A DNA stretch of 64,000 nt from Flavobacterium sp. LPB0248. Its GTDB lineage: Bacteria; Bacteroidota; Bacteroidia; Flavobacteriales; Flavobacteriaceae. Position numbers and translations under genes: made by a program. The notes under the pieces are model-generated. The model saw only the letters and a list, made by a program, of their open reading frames with translations, was not told the DNA's origin and did no database searches. The stretch is taken from NCBI RefSeq assembly GCF_013388355.1, contig NZ_CP058246.1:1736001-1800000 (forward strand), read 5' to 3'. Shown piece by piece: positions 43,545 to 51,624 of this stretch. Numbering within the stretch: the stretch's first letter is position 1; each line of letters starts with the position of its first letter.

Positions 43545-44678
43545 TTATTTATTCAAAAATTCTAAAACAGAATCGGTAATAAATTTAATTTGTTCGTCGT
43601 CAAGTTCTGTGTGCATTGGCAAAGCAATTACTTCCTGTACTAATTGATTTGTAACCGGAAATTGCTCCTCTTTATAACGAGGATCTAAATATGCTTTTTG
43701 AGAATGCAATGGAATTGGATAATAAATTGCACATGGAATTCCTTTATCTAATAAATGCTGCATTAAAGCATTTCTATCTGCGTTTAAAATTCTTAAAACG
43801 TATTGATGAAAAACGTGATCATTCTCATTTGCATCAAAATCTGGAGTAATAATTTTTGCATTTCCAGCAAAAGCTGCATTGTATTTTGTTGCCGCCAAAC
43901 GACGCGCTGCATTATACTCATCTAACAACGGTAATTTAGCATTTAAAACTCCAGCTTGAATACTATCCAAACGAGAATTCACTCCCACAACATCATGGTG
44001 GTAACGCTCATACATTCCGTGATTTACAATTCCGCGGATGATGTGCGCTAGTTTATCATCATTTGTAAAAATTGCTCCTCCATCTCCATAACAACCTAGG
44101 TTTTTAGAAGGGAAGAATGAAGTTGCCGCAACGTGACCAATTGTACCTACTTTCACTTTTGATCCAGATTTAGAAATATAATCTGCACCAATTGCTTGAG
44201 CGTTATCTTCGATTACATATAAATTATGCTCTTTAGCAATTTCCATAATTGCATCCATATTAGCTGCACGTCCAAATAAATGAACTGGAACAATCGCTTT
44301 TGTTTTTGGTGTAATTGCTTTTTTAACCGCTTCAATATCGATGTTCATATTATGTAAATCAACATCAACCAAAACTGGAGTTAATTGCAACAATGCAATA
44401 ACCTCAACAGTTGCTGCAAAAGTAAAATCGGCAGTAATAACTTCGTCTCCTTGTTTCAGATCTAATCCCATCATTGCAATCTGCAACGCGTCTGTACCAT
44501 TGGCACAAGGAATAACATGTTTTGCCCCTAAATAATCTTCAAGATTCTTTTGAAATTGATGAACTAAAGGTCCGTTGATATAAGTATTTGTATCTAAAAC
44601 TTCTTGAATTGAAGCATCTACAGTAGATTTTATTTTTTCGTATTGACTCTTTAAGTCAACCATTTGTATTTTTTTCAT
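43545..44678 (-). CDS. DegT/DnrJ/EryC1-family sugar aminotransferase
   Basis: A 377-residue PLP enzyme of the DegT/DnrJ/EryC1/StrS family, which aminates keto-sugar nucleotides for surface glycans. The N-terminal YEKIKSTVDASIQEVLDTNTYINGP, the cofactor contact EDNAQAIGADY and the PLP lysine in FFPSKNLGCYGDGGA are clear; PIPLHSQKAY and VIALPMHTELDDEQI end the protein. The exact sugar is unknown. It is the first gene of an operon with an NTF2-like gene and galE, divergent from waaA. Confidence 0.92.
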   Translation of the reverse strand: MKKIQMVDLKSQYEKIKSTVDASIQEVLDTNTYINGPLVHQFQKNLEDYLGAKHVIPCANGTDALQIAMMGLDLKQGDEVITADFTFAATVEVIALLQLTPVLVDVDLHNMNIDIEAVKKAITPKTKAIVPVHLFGRAANMDAIMEIAKEHNLYVIEDNAQAIGADYISKSGSKVKVGTIGHVAATSFFPSKNLGCYGDGGAIFTNDDKLAHIIRGIVNHGMYERYHHDVVGVNSRLDSIQAGVLNAKLPLLDEYNAARRLAATKYNAAFAGNAKIITPDFDANENDHVFHQYVLRILNADRNALMQHLLDKGIPCAIYYPIPLHSQKAYLDPRYKEEQFPVTNQLVQEVIALPMHTELDDEQIKFITDSVLEFLNK

Positions 44679-44814
44679 TTTGAATGTATTTAAAAAATTA
44701 AAGACACTGTTTTCGGACAGAAATCTTTAAAAGGAAGAACAAAAATAGTTATTAATAGCTTCAAACCAATGAAAATAGTCGAAAGAAATGTAATTTAGCT
44801 GCAAAAAAAATTAC

Positions 44815-46044
44815 ATGCTTTTTTTATATAATCTAACCATTTACATAGCAGGATTTTTCTTAAAAATCGTAGCGCTATTTAGTCCGAAAATTAAGCTTTT
44901 TATTGAAGGCCGAAAAAATGTATTTTCAATTTTAGAAGAAAAAATTAAAGCAAACGATAAAACCATCTGGTTTCATTCTGCTTCATTGGGCGAGTACGAA
45001 CAAGGGCTTCCTGTAATTGAAGAAATCAAAAAAAAATATCCATCTCACAAAATTATTATAACCTTTTTCTCACCATCTGGATACGAAGTGCGTAAAAATA
45101 ACACAGTTGCCGATGTGACCATTTATTTACCGCTTGACACTAAAAGCAATGCAAAAAGATTTTTAAAACTAGTTCATCCTGAATTTGCATTTTTTATTAA
45201 ATACGAATTTTGGCTAAACTATTTAAAGGAATTAGAAAAAAGCAAAACTCCTACTTATTTAATTTCCGGAATTTTCAGAGACAATCAAATGTTCTTTAAG
45301 TGGTACGGCGGTTTTTATCGAAAAGCATTAAATGCCTTCACCTATTTTTTTGTTCAGAATGAAAGCTCTAAACAAAAAATAGAATCACTTGGTTTTAAAA
45401 ATGTAATTGTTTCTGGCGACACCCGTTTTGATCGTGTAAATACTATTTTAGAAAGAGACAATCGCTTAGATTTTGTAGAGAATTTTAAAAACAATCAACC
45501 AACAATTGTCGTTGGTAGCTCATGGCCAAAAGACGAAGTATTAATTGCTGAGTATATCAATCATGCTCCTGAAAATGTAAAATTCATTATTGCTCCACAT
45601 AATATCAAGCCAGATCAAATTTTAGATCTTTTGTCGAAGATCACAAAATCAACCATTTTATTCTCAGAAAAAGAAAACAAAGATTTATGTAATTATAATG
45701 TTCTTATAATAGATACAATTGGCATTTTGACCAAGATTTACAGCTATGGAACAATCGCATACGTAGGAGGCGGATTTGGAAACCCAGGAATACATAATAT
45801 ATTAGAACCTGCAACTTTTGGAATTCCAATTGTAATTGGCCCAAACTATTCGAATTTTGCAGAAGCTATCGCTTTAGTTGAAATTGGCGGTTGTTTAACA
45901 ATATCGACAAACGCAGAACTTAAAGCAGTTTTTGACCAATTATTGAATGATAAAAACTTTCTAGAAGAAAAAAGCAAAATCTGCAAATCGTTTATTCAAG
46001 ACAACAAAGGAGCCACTGAAACGATTATGAAGCGCATCTCATAA
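44815..46044 (+). CDS. waaA: 3-deoxy-D-manno-octulosonic acid (Kdo) transferase
   Basis: A 409-residue inner-membrane-anchored GT30 glycosyltransferase that adds Kdo to lipid A precursor. The N-terminal helix NLTIYIAGFFLKIVALF is the anchor. The family motifs are WFHSASLGEYEQGLPVIE, TFFSPSGYEV, KYEFWLNYLKEL, VVGSSWPKDE, APHNIKPDQI, and YVGGGFGNPGIHNILEPA. Length fits. It is divergent from the sugar operon, in line with an envelope-sugar neighbourhood. Confidence 0.94.
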   Translation: MLFLYNLTIYIAGFFLKIVALFSPKIKLFIEGRKNVFSILEEKIKANDKTIWFHSASLGEYEQGLPVIEEIKKKYPSHKIIITFFSPSGYEVRKNNTVADVTIYLPLDTKSNAKRFLKLVHPEFAFFIKYEFWLNYLKELEKSKTPTYLISGIFRDNQMFFKWYGGFYRKALNAFTYFFVQNESSKQKIESLGFKNVIVSGDTRFDRVNTILERDNRLDFVENFKNNQPTIVVGSSWPKDEVLIAEYINHAPENVKFIIAPHNIKPDQILDLLSKITKSTILFSEKENKDLCNYNVLIIDTIGILTKIYSYGTIAYVGGGFGNPGIHNILEPATFGIPIVIGPNYSNFAEAIALVEIGGCLTISTNAELKAVFDQLLNDKNFLEEKSKICKSFIQDNKGATETIMKRIS

Positions 46045-46361
46045 CCTTTTGATTTGACAAAGGTGTTAAATTTGAAGAAATAAGCAAAAGTGATTCTGCT
46101 TAAATACTCTTAAAAAACGAAACAAACCCTAAATCTAAGAAACTAAATAGCTGATTTTCATAAAGATTATTCAATAAAAAATAATTTAGACTAGAAATTA
46201 GATAATTTAAGAAAAATTTATAATTTTGGCATATTCTTTGATAAATAAGATAAACGTGAGTAAGGAAAATATTTTAAAAAAAAAGTGAAAAAATATTTTA
46301 CATATTAAAAAATTTATATCTTTGCCACGAATTAATAATTAACCTTTTATAATAAAGTAAG
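46045..46361 (+). promoter_or_regulatory. Gene-free stretch with two promoter elements
   Basis: A very AT-rich gap of 317 bp. It has two perfect -7 elements: TAATTTTG at 46221-46228 and TATCTTTG at 46317-46324. The second is 37 nt before the small lipoprotein gene. Between them AATATTTTAAAAAA and GAAAAAATATTTT can fold. No frame is supported. Confidence 0.55.
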
Positions 46362-46577
46362 ATGAAAAAAGTATTTTTAAGTTTAGCTGTTGTTGCTGTA
46401 TTAACTGTTGTATCTTGTAAAAAAGCTGACGCTGCTGCTGAAGCTCCTGCTGTAGATTCTACTGCTGTTGCTGTTGATTCAGCTGCTGCTGTTGTTGATT
46501 CTGCTGCTGCAACTGTTGATTCTGCTGCTGCTAAAGTTGATTCTGCTGCTGCTAAAGTAGAAGAAGTAAAAAAATAA
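46362..46577 (+). CDS. Small Ala/Val/Asp/Ser repeat lipoprotein
   Basis: A 71-residue predicted lipoprotein. The signal is MKKVFLSLAVVAVLTVVSC with the lipobox cysteine at 19. The mature part is almost only alanine, valine, aspartate and serine, built from about five copies of a heptad like VDSAAAK or VDSAAAT, ending KVEEVKK. A heptad of this kind predicts a helix, perhaps a coiled coil like a small Lpp-type tether, but this is inference. It has its own strong promoter and a terminator, which suggests high expression. Confidence 0.75.
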   Translation: MKKVFLSLAVVAVLTVVSCKKADAAAEAPAVDSTAVAVDSAAAVVDSAAATVDSAAAKVDSAAAKVEEVKK

Positions 46578-46602
46578 TTAGAACCTAAGTTCTAACGATT
46601 TT

Positions 46603-46629
46603 AAAACCATCTTTTAGATGGTTTTTTTT
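46603..46629 (+). terminator. Terminator of the small lipoprotein gene
   Basis: Arms AAAACCATCT and AGATGGTTTT followed by more T. A second small stem TTAGAAC/GTTCTAA (46579-46595) comes directly before it. Confidence 0.8.
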
Positions 46630-46661
46630 GTGATTAATTTTTCCATTAATCCAAAAGCAAT

Positions 46662-46697
46662 AAAAAAAGCGTTCATAAATTATGAACGCTTTTTTTA
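46662..46697 (-). terminator. Terminator of the YegP-like gene
   Basis: Arms AAAAAAAGCGTTCATAA and TTATGAACGCTTTTTTT directly after the stop codon of the minus-strand gene; symmetric, so it can also stop plus-strand transcription. Confidence 0.85.
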
Positions 46698-46698
46698 T

Positions 46699-47082
46699 TT
46701 ATTCAGCCGCCTCTTCCATTTCTTCCTCAACCTTCTCATCACCAAAAATCGACTCACTCGAAGAGAAATCCAAAATTTCCGACCTAGAAGAATACGTTAC
46801 AATTTCTTTTATCCCTTTCTGCAAAAGCAATTCCGTACTGTATTTTCGACTTGTAGCAAAATGAACTTCACCCAACATCAATTTAAAAAAATACTTTCCT
46901 CCAGAACCCTTAAACTTCAAAAATTTCGCAAGCTCTACATTTGCTTTAAACTTCTCAATATCCTCTTCACACTCAAACCTCAACTCATAACTCAAACTCG
47001 TAAAAATAACCTTCCCTTTTCGAGAAGTAAACGTAAACTTATATTCATCATTAAATCGCTTGCTAATTACAAAAGCACCCAT
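46699..47082 (-). CDS. YegP-like DUF1508 protein
   Basis: A 127-residue protein with two DUF1508-like repeats. The first is residues 1-45 (GAFVISKRFNDEYKFTFTSR, GKVIFTS) and the second about 58-100 (GSGGKYFFKLMLGEVHFATSRKY). The C-terminal 25 residues are acidic (EKVEEEMEEAAE). DUF1508 domains bind no known ligand. A 30-copy octanucleotide repeat ends 35 nt upstream of the ATG and so reaches into the promoter region. No perfect TAnnTTTG element is seen; TAAATTTT just upstream is the nearest match. Confidence 0.8.
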   Translation of the reverse strand: MGAFVISKRFNDEYKFTFTSRKGKVIFTSLSYELRFECEEDIEKFKANVELAKFLKFKGSGGKYFFKLMLGEVHFATSRKYSTELLLQKGIKEIVTYSSRSEILDFSSSESIFGDEKVEEEMEEAAE

Positions 47083-47117
47083 TTATAAAATTTAGATATT
47101 AGATTGTTGATTTTTTT

Positions 47118-47357
47118 TTCTGAGATTCTGAGATTCTGAGATTCTGAGATTCTGAGATTCTGAGATTCTGAGATTCTGAGATTCTGAGATTCTGAGATTC
47201 TGAGATTCTGAGATTCTGAGATTCTGAGATTCTGAGATTCTGAGATTCTGAGATTCTGAGATTCTGAGATTCTGAGATTCTGAGATTCTGAGATTCTGAG
47301 ATTCTGAGATTCTGAGATTCTGAGATTCTGAGATTCTGAGATTCTGAGATTCTGAGA
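47118..47357. repeat. Octanucleotide tandem repeat, 30 exact copies of TTCTGAGA
   Basis: 240 bp of perfect 8-bp repeats, with a partial unit TTCT behind it. On the minus strand all three frames read the same octapeptide (ISESQNLR in rotation) because eight is not a multiple of three; on the plus strand every frame meets TGA. A perfect palindrome, AATAAATTTAC-TGC-GTAAATTTATT (47362-47386), borders it. The perfect uniformity implies recent expansion. It lies between the tRNA terminator and the YegP-like gene. Confidence 0.97.
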
Positions 47358-47407
47358 TTCTAATAAATTTACTGCGTAAATTTATTTTCTGCAAGTCTGC
47401 AAATAAA

Positions 47408-47434
47408 AAAAGCCTCTTCAAAAGAAGAGGCTTT
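47408..47434 (-). terminator. Terminator of the tRNA-Gly/tRNA-Leu unit
   Basis: Arms AAAGCCTCTT and AAGAGGCTTT with loop CAAAAG, three bases after the tRNA-Leu 3' end on the minus strand. Confidence 0.85.
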
Positions 47435-47436
47435 AG

Positions 47437-47522
47437 TACTCAGAGCGGGACTTGAACCCGCACGAACATTGCTGTTCACTGGATTTTAAGTCCAGCGTGT
47501 CTACCAATTTCACCATCCGAGC
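47437..47522 (-). tRNA. tRNA-Leu (anticodon TAA)
   Basis: An 86-nt class II tRNA. The acceptor GCTCGGA pairs with TCTGAGT (two G-T pairs), discriminator A. The anticodon stem CTGGA/TCCAG holds CTTAAAA, giving TAA. A long variable arm (TGAACAGCAATGTTC) and the T arm GGGTTCAAGTCCC are visible. CCA is not encoded. Confidence 0.95.
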
Positions 47523-47537
47523 ATTGTATGGTTTTAG

Positions 47538-47610
47538 AGCGAAAAACGGGGCTCGAACCCGCGACCTCGACCTTGGCAAGGTCGCGCTCTACCAACTGAG
47601 CTATTTTCGC
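47538..47610 (-). tRNA. tRNA-Gly (anticodon GCC)
   Basis: A 73-nt cloverleaf. The acceptor GCGAAAA pairs with TTTTCGC, the anticodon stem CGACC/GGTCG holds TTGCCAA (anticodon GCC), and the T arm reads GGGTTCGAGCCCC. It is 15 bp upstream of tRNA-Leu and in the same transcript. A TAAATTTG element (minus strand, 47665-47672) is the likely promoter. Confidence 0.95.
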
Positions 47611-47772
47611 ATTTTCAAATTTTATTAAGAACCGCAACACTTATTTTGTTTCGTATTGCGAGTGCAAATTTAGGACATTTATTCAATTACACAAGCGTTT
47701 TTTCAAAAAAAAATCTACTTATTTTATAACTTTCTGATAACCTAAAGTTTAAATTTGAAAAATTTTTAAATT

Positions 47773-50379
47773 TTATTTTTTAACCAGCATTCTTTTGATC
47801 TCATTCAGTTTCATTAATGCTTCTACTGGCGTAATTGCATTAATATCGAGATTTAAAATTTCTTCTTTTATTTCCTCCAGCAAAGGATCATCAAGATTAA
47901 AGAAACTCATCTGCATTTCATCATTTGCCGATTTTATTCCGTTTAAAGCATCACTTGAATGATTCTTTTCTAATTTCTTTAAAAGCTTTTGCGCTTTTGA
48001 AATAACCAATTGAGGCATTCCGGCCATTTTAGCCACGTGAATTCCAAAACTATGAGCGCTTCCCCCTTTTACCAGTTTTCTAACAAATAAAACAGTATCC
48101 TTAAGCTCTTTTACGGCCACATTGAAATTCTGGATTCTCGGCATCGATTCTGTCATTTCATTCAGCTCATGATAATGCGTAGCAAAAAGCGTTTTAGCTC
48201 TTCCTGGATGTTCGTGCAAGAATTCGGCAATTGCCCAAGCAATCGAGATTCCATCATAAGTACTGGTTCCTCTTCCAATCTCATCTAACAATACCAAACT
48301 TCTATCTGATAGGTTATTCAAAATAGAAGCTGTTTCGTTCATTTCTACCATAAAAGTAGATTCTCCCATCGAAATATTATCTGAAGCTCCTACTCTAGTA
48401 AAAATCTTATCTACGATTCCCATTCTAACACTATCAGCAGGAACAAAACTTCCCATTTGAGCCAAAAGCACAATCAAGGCCGTTTGCCTTAAAATAGCCG
48501 ACTTACCCGACATGTTAGGTCCGGTAATCATAATAATCTGCTGTGTTTCTCTGTCTAAGAAAACATCATTGGCAATATATGGCGTTCCAACTGGCAATTG
48601 TTTTTCAATTACAGGGTGCCTTCCGTTTTTGATATCCAATTCAAATGTATCATCTATTTCGGGCTGCACATATTGATTTTCGACAGCCATTTGCGTAAAC
48701 GAACACAAACAATCTAATTGCGCAACCAAATACGCGTTCATTTGAACCGGCTTGATATAAGTAGAAATCCAAGCTACTAATTGCTCAAAAAGCTCGCTTT
48801 CTATTTTATAGATTTTTTCTTCAGCTCCTAAGATTTTAGTTTCGTATTCTTTTAATTCTTCGGTAATATAACGCTCCGCATTTACCAAAGTCTGTTTACG
48901 AATCCATTCTTCTGGAACTTTATCTTTATGTGTGTTTCTAACTTCAATATAATATCCGAAAACATTATTAAAAGAAATTTTCAATGACGAGATACCAGTT
49001 CTTTCAGATTCTCTTTTTTCAATTCCTTCTAAAAATTCTTTTCCTGAAGTCGAAATTGCACGAAGCTCATCTAGTTCCTCATTTATTCCACTCGCAATAG
49101 CATTTCCTTTCGAAATGGCAACTGGAGCATCTTGGTTCAGTGTAGTCTTAATTTTTTCACGAAGTAAATCGCAAGCATGCAAACTGTCTCCAATAACTTT
49201 CACCGCCTCCTGCGGACTTTCCAACGCAAGAGTTTTAATTGGAATAATGGCATCCAAAGATTCCTTTAAATACACGATTTCACGAGGAGAAACTTTTCCA
49301 GCAGCAATTTTAGAAATTAAACGTTCTAAATCTGAAATCTGCTTGATTTGATATTGAATATTATGAAGGATTTCAGGATTTGACTTTAAATAAGCCACAA
49401 CTTCATGCCTGCCTTTTACCTTATTCGCATCTTTCAATGGCAAAGCCAGCCAACGCTTCAGTAAACGTCCTCCCATTGGAGAAAGTGTTTTATCAATAAC
49501 ATCCAAAAGTGTAACCGCATTTGGATTATAGCTATGATATAATTCTAAGTTTCTAATCGTAAAACGATCCATCCAAACGTAAGCATCTTCTGCAATACGC
49601 TGAATCGCTGTAATATGTTGCACACGATTATGCTGCGTTTCTGACAAATAGTACAAAATTGCTCCGGAAGCAATAATCCCCTCTTTCAATTCTTCGACAC
49701 CAAATCCTTTTAAAGAATTAGTTTGAAAATGCTTTGTCAAAGTTTCTAATGCATAATCTTCTTTATAGATCCAATCTTCTAAATAGAAACTATGAAAATC
49801 TTCTCCAAAAGCAGTTTTAAAATCGCCTTTATTATTCTTTGGCACTAAAACCTCACTTGGGTTAAAATTCTGCAATAATTTATCAATATATTCAGCATTC
49901 CCTTGAGCTGTTAAAAACTCTCCTGTAGAAACATCTAAAAAAGAAATTCCGATATTTTTATTCGCAAAATAAACAGATGCTAAGAAGTTATTCGATTTTG
50001 ATTGTAAAACCTCATCGTTTAAAGAAACTCCAGGAGTTACAAGCTCTGTTACTCCTCTTTTTACAATGGTCTTTGTCATTTTTGGATCTTCCAACTGATC
50101 GCAGATTGCAACACGAAGTCCAGCTTTTACCAATTTTGGCAAATAAGTATTTACAGAATGATGCGGAAACCCAGCCAATGCTGTTTCAGTATCAGAACCC
50201 GCTCCTCTTTTAGTTAAGGTTATCCCTAAAATTTTAGAAGCTCTAATGGCGTCTTCTCCAAAGGTTTCATAAAAATCTCCTACTCTGAAAAGCAGACATG
50301 CATCAGGATATTTAGCCTTGATTTCGTTGTACTGCTTCATTAAAGGTGTTTCCTTCACCACTTTCTCTTTAGCTGCCAA
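47773..50379 (-). CDS. mutS: DNA mismatch repair protein MutS
   Basis: An 868-residue mismatch-recognition ATPase. The N-terminal mismatch-binding motif is [11 protein letters not shown] (phenylalanine and glutamate as in the F-x-E site). The connector, lever and clamp domains follow. The ATPase has Walker [27 protein letters not shown], Walker [17 protein letters not shown] and the histidine of LFATHYHEL. Length is typical of MutS1. It stands alone upstream of the tRNA genes, and its start is divergent from the DUF1573 gene. Confidence 0.97.
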   Translation of the reverse strand: MAAKEKVVKETPLMKQYNEIKAKYPDACLLFRVGDFYETFGEDAIRASKILGITLTKRGAGSDTETALAGFPHHSVNTYLPKLVKAGLRVAICDQLEDPKMTKTIVKRGVTELVTPGVSLNDEVLQSKSNNFLASVYFANKNIGISFLDVSTGEFLTAQGNAEYIDKLLQNFNPSEVLVPKNNKGDFKTAFGEDFHSFYLEDWIYKEDYALETLTKHFQTNSLKGFGVEELKEGIIASGAILYYLSETQHNRVQHITAIQRIAEDAYVWMDRFTIRNLELYHSYNPNAVTLLDVIDKTLSPMGGRLLKRWLALPLKDANKVKGRHEVVAYLKSNPEILHNIQYQIKQISDLERLISKIAAGKVSPREIVYLKESLDAIIPIKTLALESPQEAVKVIGDSLHACDLLREKIKTTLNQDAPVAISKGNAIASGINEELDELRAISTSGKEFLEGIEKRESERTGISSLKISFNNVFGYYIEVRNTHKDKVPEEWIRKQTLVNAERYITEELKEYETKILGAEEKIYKIESELFEQLVAWISTYIKPVQMNAYLVAQLDCLCSFTQMAVENQYVQPEIDDTFELDIKNGRHPVIEKQLPVGTPYIANDVFLDRETQQIIMITGPNMSGKSAILRQTALIVLLAQMGSFVPADSVRMGIVDKIFTRVGASDNISMGESTFMVEMNETASILNNLSDRSLVLLDEIGRGTSTYDGISIAWAIAEFLHEHPGRAKTLFATHYHELNEMTESMPRIQNFNVAVKELKDTVLFVRKLVKGGSAHSFGIHVAKMAGMPQLVISKAQKLLKKLEKNHSSDALNGIKSANDEMQMSFFNLDDPLLEEIKEEILNLDINAITPVEALMKLNEIKRMLVKK

Positions 50380-50502
50380 ATTATTATATTTTAAATGAAA
50401 AAATTAAGACAGCGAATTTATGATTTTTTGGTGGCAAATCGAAAGCTTCAAAAATTAAAATATTTTTAAGACATTTTTAGGTTGTGGTTTAAGTTTTTTA
50501 TA

Positions 50503-50510
50503 TAGCTTTG
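50503..50510 (+). promoter_or_regulatory. -7 promoter element of the DUF1573 gene
   Basis: TAGCTTTG fits TAnnTTTG; TTG at 50482-50484 lies 18 nt upstream. The ATG is 28 nt downstream. Confidence 0.65.
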
Positions 50511-50538
50511 TTTATCATTTAAAAAAAGACCCTTAAAG

Positions 50539-50970
50539 ATGAAAAAAATAATTTTATTCGCTATGTTAGCTGTTGCTGGTATCACAGTTACGAATGCACA
50601 AACAACTAAAAAAGCTAAAGCAGCTAAAGTTGCAAAAGTTGAAGGAGCAGGAATGCTTTTCGAAACTGAAACTATTGATTACGGAACTATCGCTCATAAT
50701 GCAGATGGAAAACGTGAGTTCGTTTTTGTTAACAATGGTACAAAACCATTAATCATTACAAACACTCAAGGATCTTGCGGATGTACAGTTCCTACTACTC
50801 CAAAAGAACCAATTGCTCCAGGAGCTAAAGGTGTTATTGGTGTAAAATATGCTACTGACAGAGTTGGTGCTTTTACAAAAACTGTAACTGTAACTTCTAA
50901 CGCAGAAGGACAACCTACAAAAATCCTTACTATTAAAGGTACTGTTTTACCAGATCCAGTAAAAAGCTAA
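50539..50970 (+). CDS. Exported DUF1573 (ASPM-SPD-2-Hydin-like) protein
   Basis: A 143-residue protein with signal peptide MKKIILFAMLAVAGITVTNAQ, a lysine/alanine-rich linker and one immunoglobulin-like DUF1573 domain: IDYGTIAHNADGKREFVFVNNG, the diagnostic GSCGCTVPTTPKEPIAPG and FTKTVTVTSNAEG. The function is unknown; such proteins are very common in Bacteroidota envelopes. It has its own promoter and terminator. Confidence 0.88.
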   Translation: MKKIILFAMLAVAGITVTNAQTTKKAKAAKVAKVEGAGMLFETETIDYGTIAHNADGKREFVFVNNGTKPLIITNTQGSCGCTVPTTPKEPIAPGAKGVIGVKYATDRVGAFTKTVTVTSNAEGQPTKILTIKGTVLPDPVKS

Positions 50971-50993
50971 TCTGAGAAACATTTAAAATAATC

Positions 50994-51027
50994 AAAAAGC
51001 TTCCTTATCTTTGGAAGCTTTTTTTAT
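50994..51027 (+). terminator. DUF1573 gene terminator
   Basis: Arms AAAAAGCTTCC and GGAAGCTTTTT with a T run behind. Confidence 0.85.
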
Positions 51028-51045
51028 GACTAGAATTTAAAACCA

Positions 51046-51582
51046 ATGAGAAAACTTGAAAACAGCGAACTGGAACGTAAATCAATTGAAGATTTTAAAA
51101 AATCGGAGAAAACACCTTTAATATTAGTTTTAGACGATATTAGAAGTCTGCATAATATTGGTTCTGTTTTTAGAACTGCTGATGCGTTTTTGATTGAAAA
51201 AATAATTCTTTGCGGTATTACTGCAACCCCTCCAAATAAAGAAATTCATAAAACCGCTCTTGGCGCAACTGAAACTGTCGCTTGGGAACATCATGATAAT
51301 GTTTTGGAAGTTATTGAAAACTTAAAGAAAGAAAATGTTTTGACTTTGGCTATTGAACAAGTTGAAAGTGCGATTTTTCTTCAGGATTTTAAAGTTGAAA
51401 AAAATCAGAAATATGCTTTGGTTTTTGGTAATGAGGTTTATGGTGTATCACAAGAAGCTGTTGCAATCTGTGACGGATGTATTGAAATTCCTCAGCTGGG
51501 AACAAAACACTCTCTTAATATTTCTGTAAGTGCCGGAATTGTGGTTTGGGATTTGTTTCAAAAAATAAATTGGCCTGAATAA
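51046..51582 (+). CDS. SpoU/TrmH-family RNA 2'-O-methyltransferase
   Basis: A 178-residue SPOUT methyltransferase, which forms a trefoil knot and transfers methyl from SAM to a ribose 2'-OH of tRNA or rRNA. Motif 1 is DDIRSLHNIGSVFRTADAF, motif 2 is VFGNEVYGVSQEA and motif 3 is SLNISVSAGIVVWDL. The short length without an N-terminal substrate-binding domain resembles small TrmL/TrmH-like proteins; the RNA target is unknown. Confidence 0.88.
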   Translation: MRKLENSELERKSIEDFKKSEKTPLILVLDDIRSLHNIGSVFRTADAFLIEKIILCGITATPPNKEIHKTALGATETVAWEHHDNVLEVIENLKKENVLTLAIEQVESAIFLQDFKVEKNQKYALVFGNEVYGVSQEAVAICDGCIEIPQLGTKHSLNISVSAGIVVWDLFQKINWPE

Positions 51583-51624
51583 AAATTTATTTTTTTATTC
51601 TCAATTAATTGATATTTTTAACAA

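Noticed and set aside
46618..47088. 156-codon plus-strand frame opposite the YegP-like gene
   Set aside because: It lies antisense to a gene with clear DUF1508 repeats and runs through its terminator hairpin; phenylalanine/lysine-rich composition is typical of a shadow frame.
47118..47357. CRISPR-like array
   Set aside because: The units are eight bases and directly adjacent, with no spacers and no cas genes. It is a simple tandem repeat.
47092..47421. 109-codon frame with ISESQNLR repeats on the minus strand
   Set aside because: It starts with TTG inside the tRNA terminator and consists mainly of the octanucleotide array, which is open in every minus-strand frame. There is no ribosome-binding or family support, so it is not called a gene.
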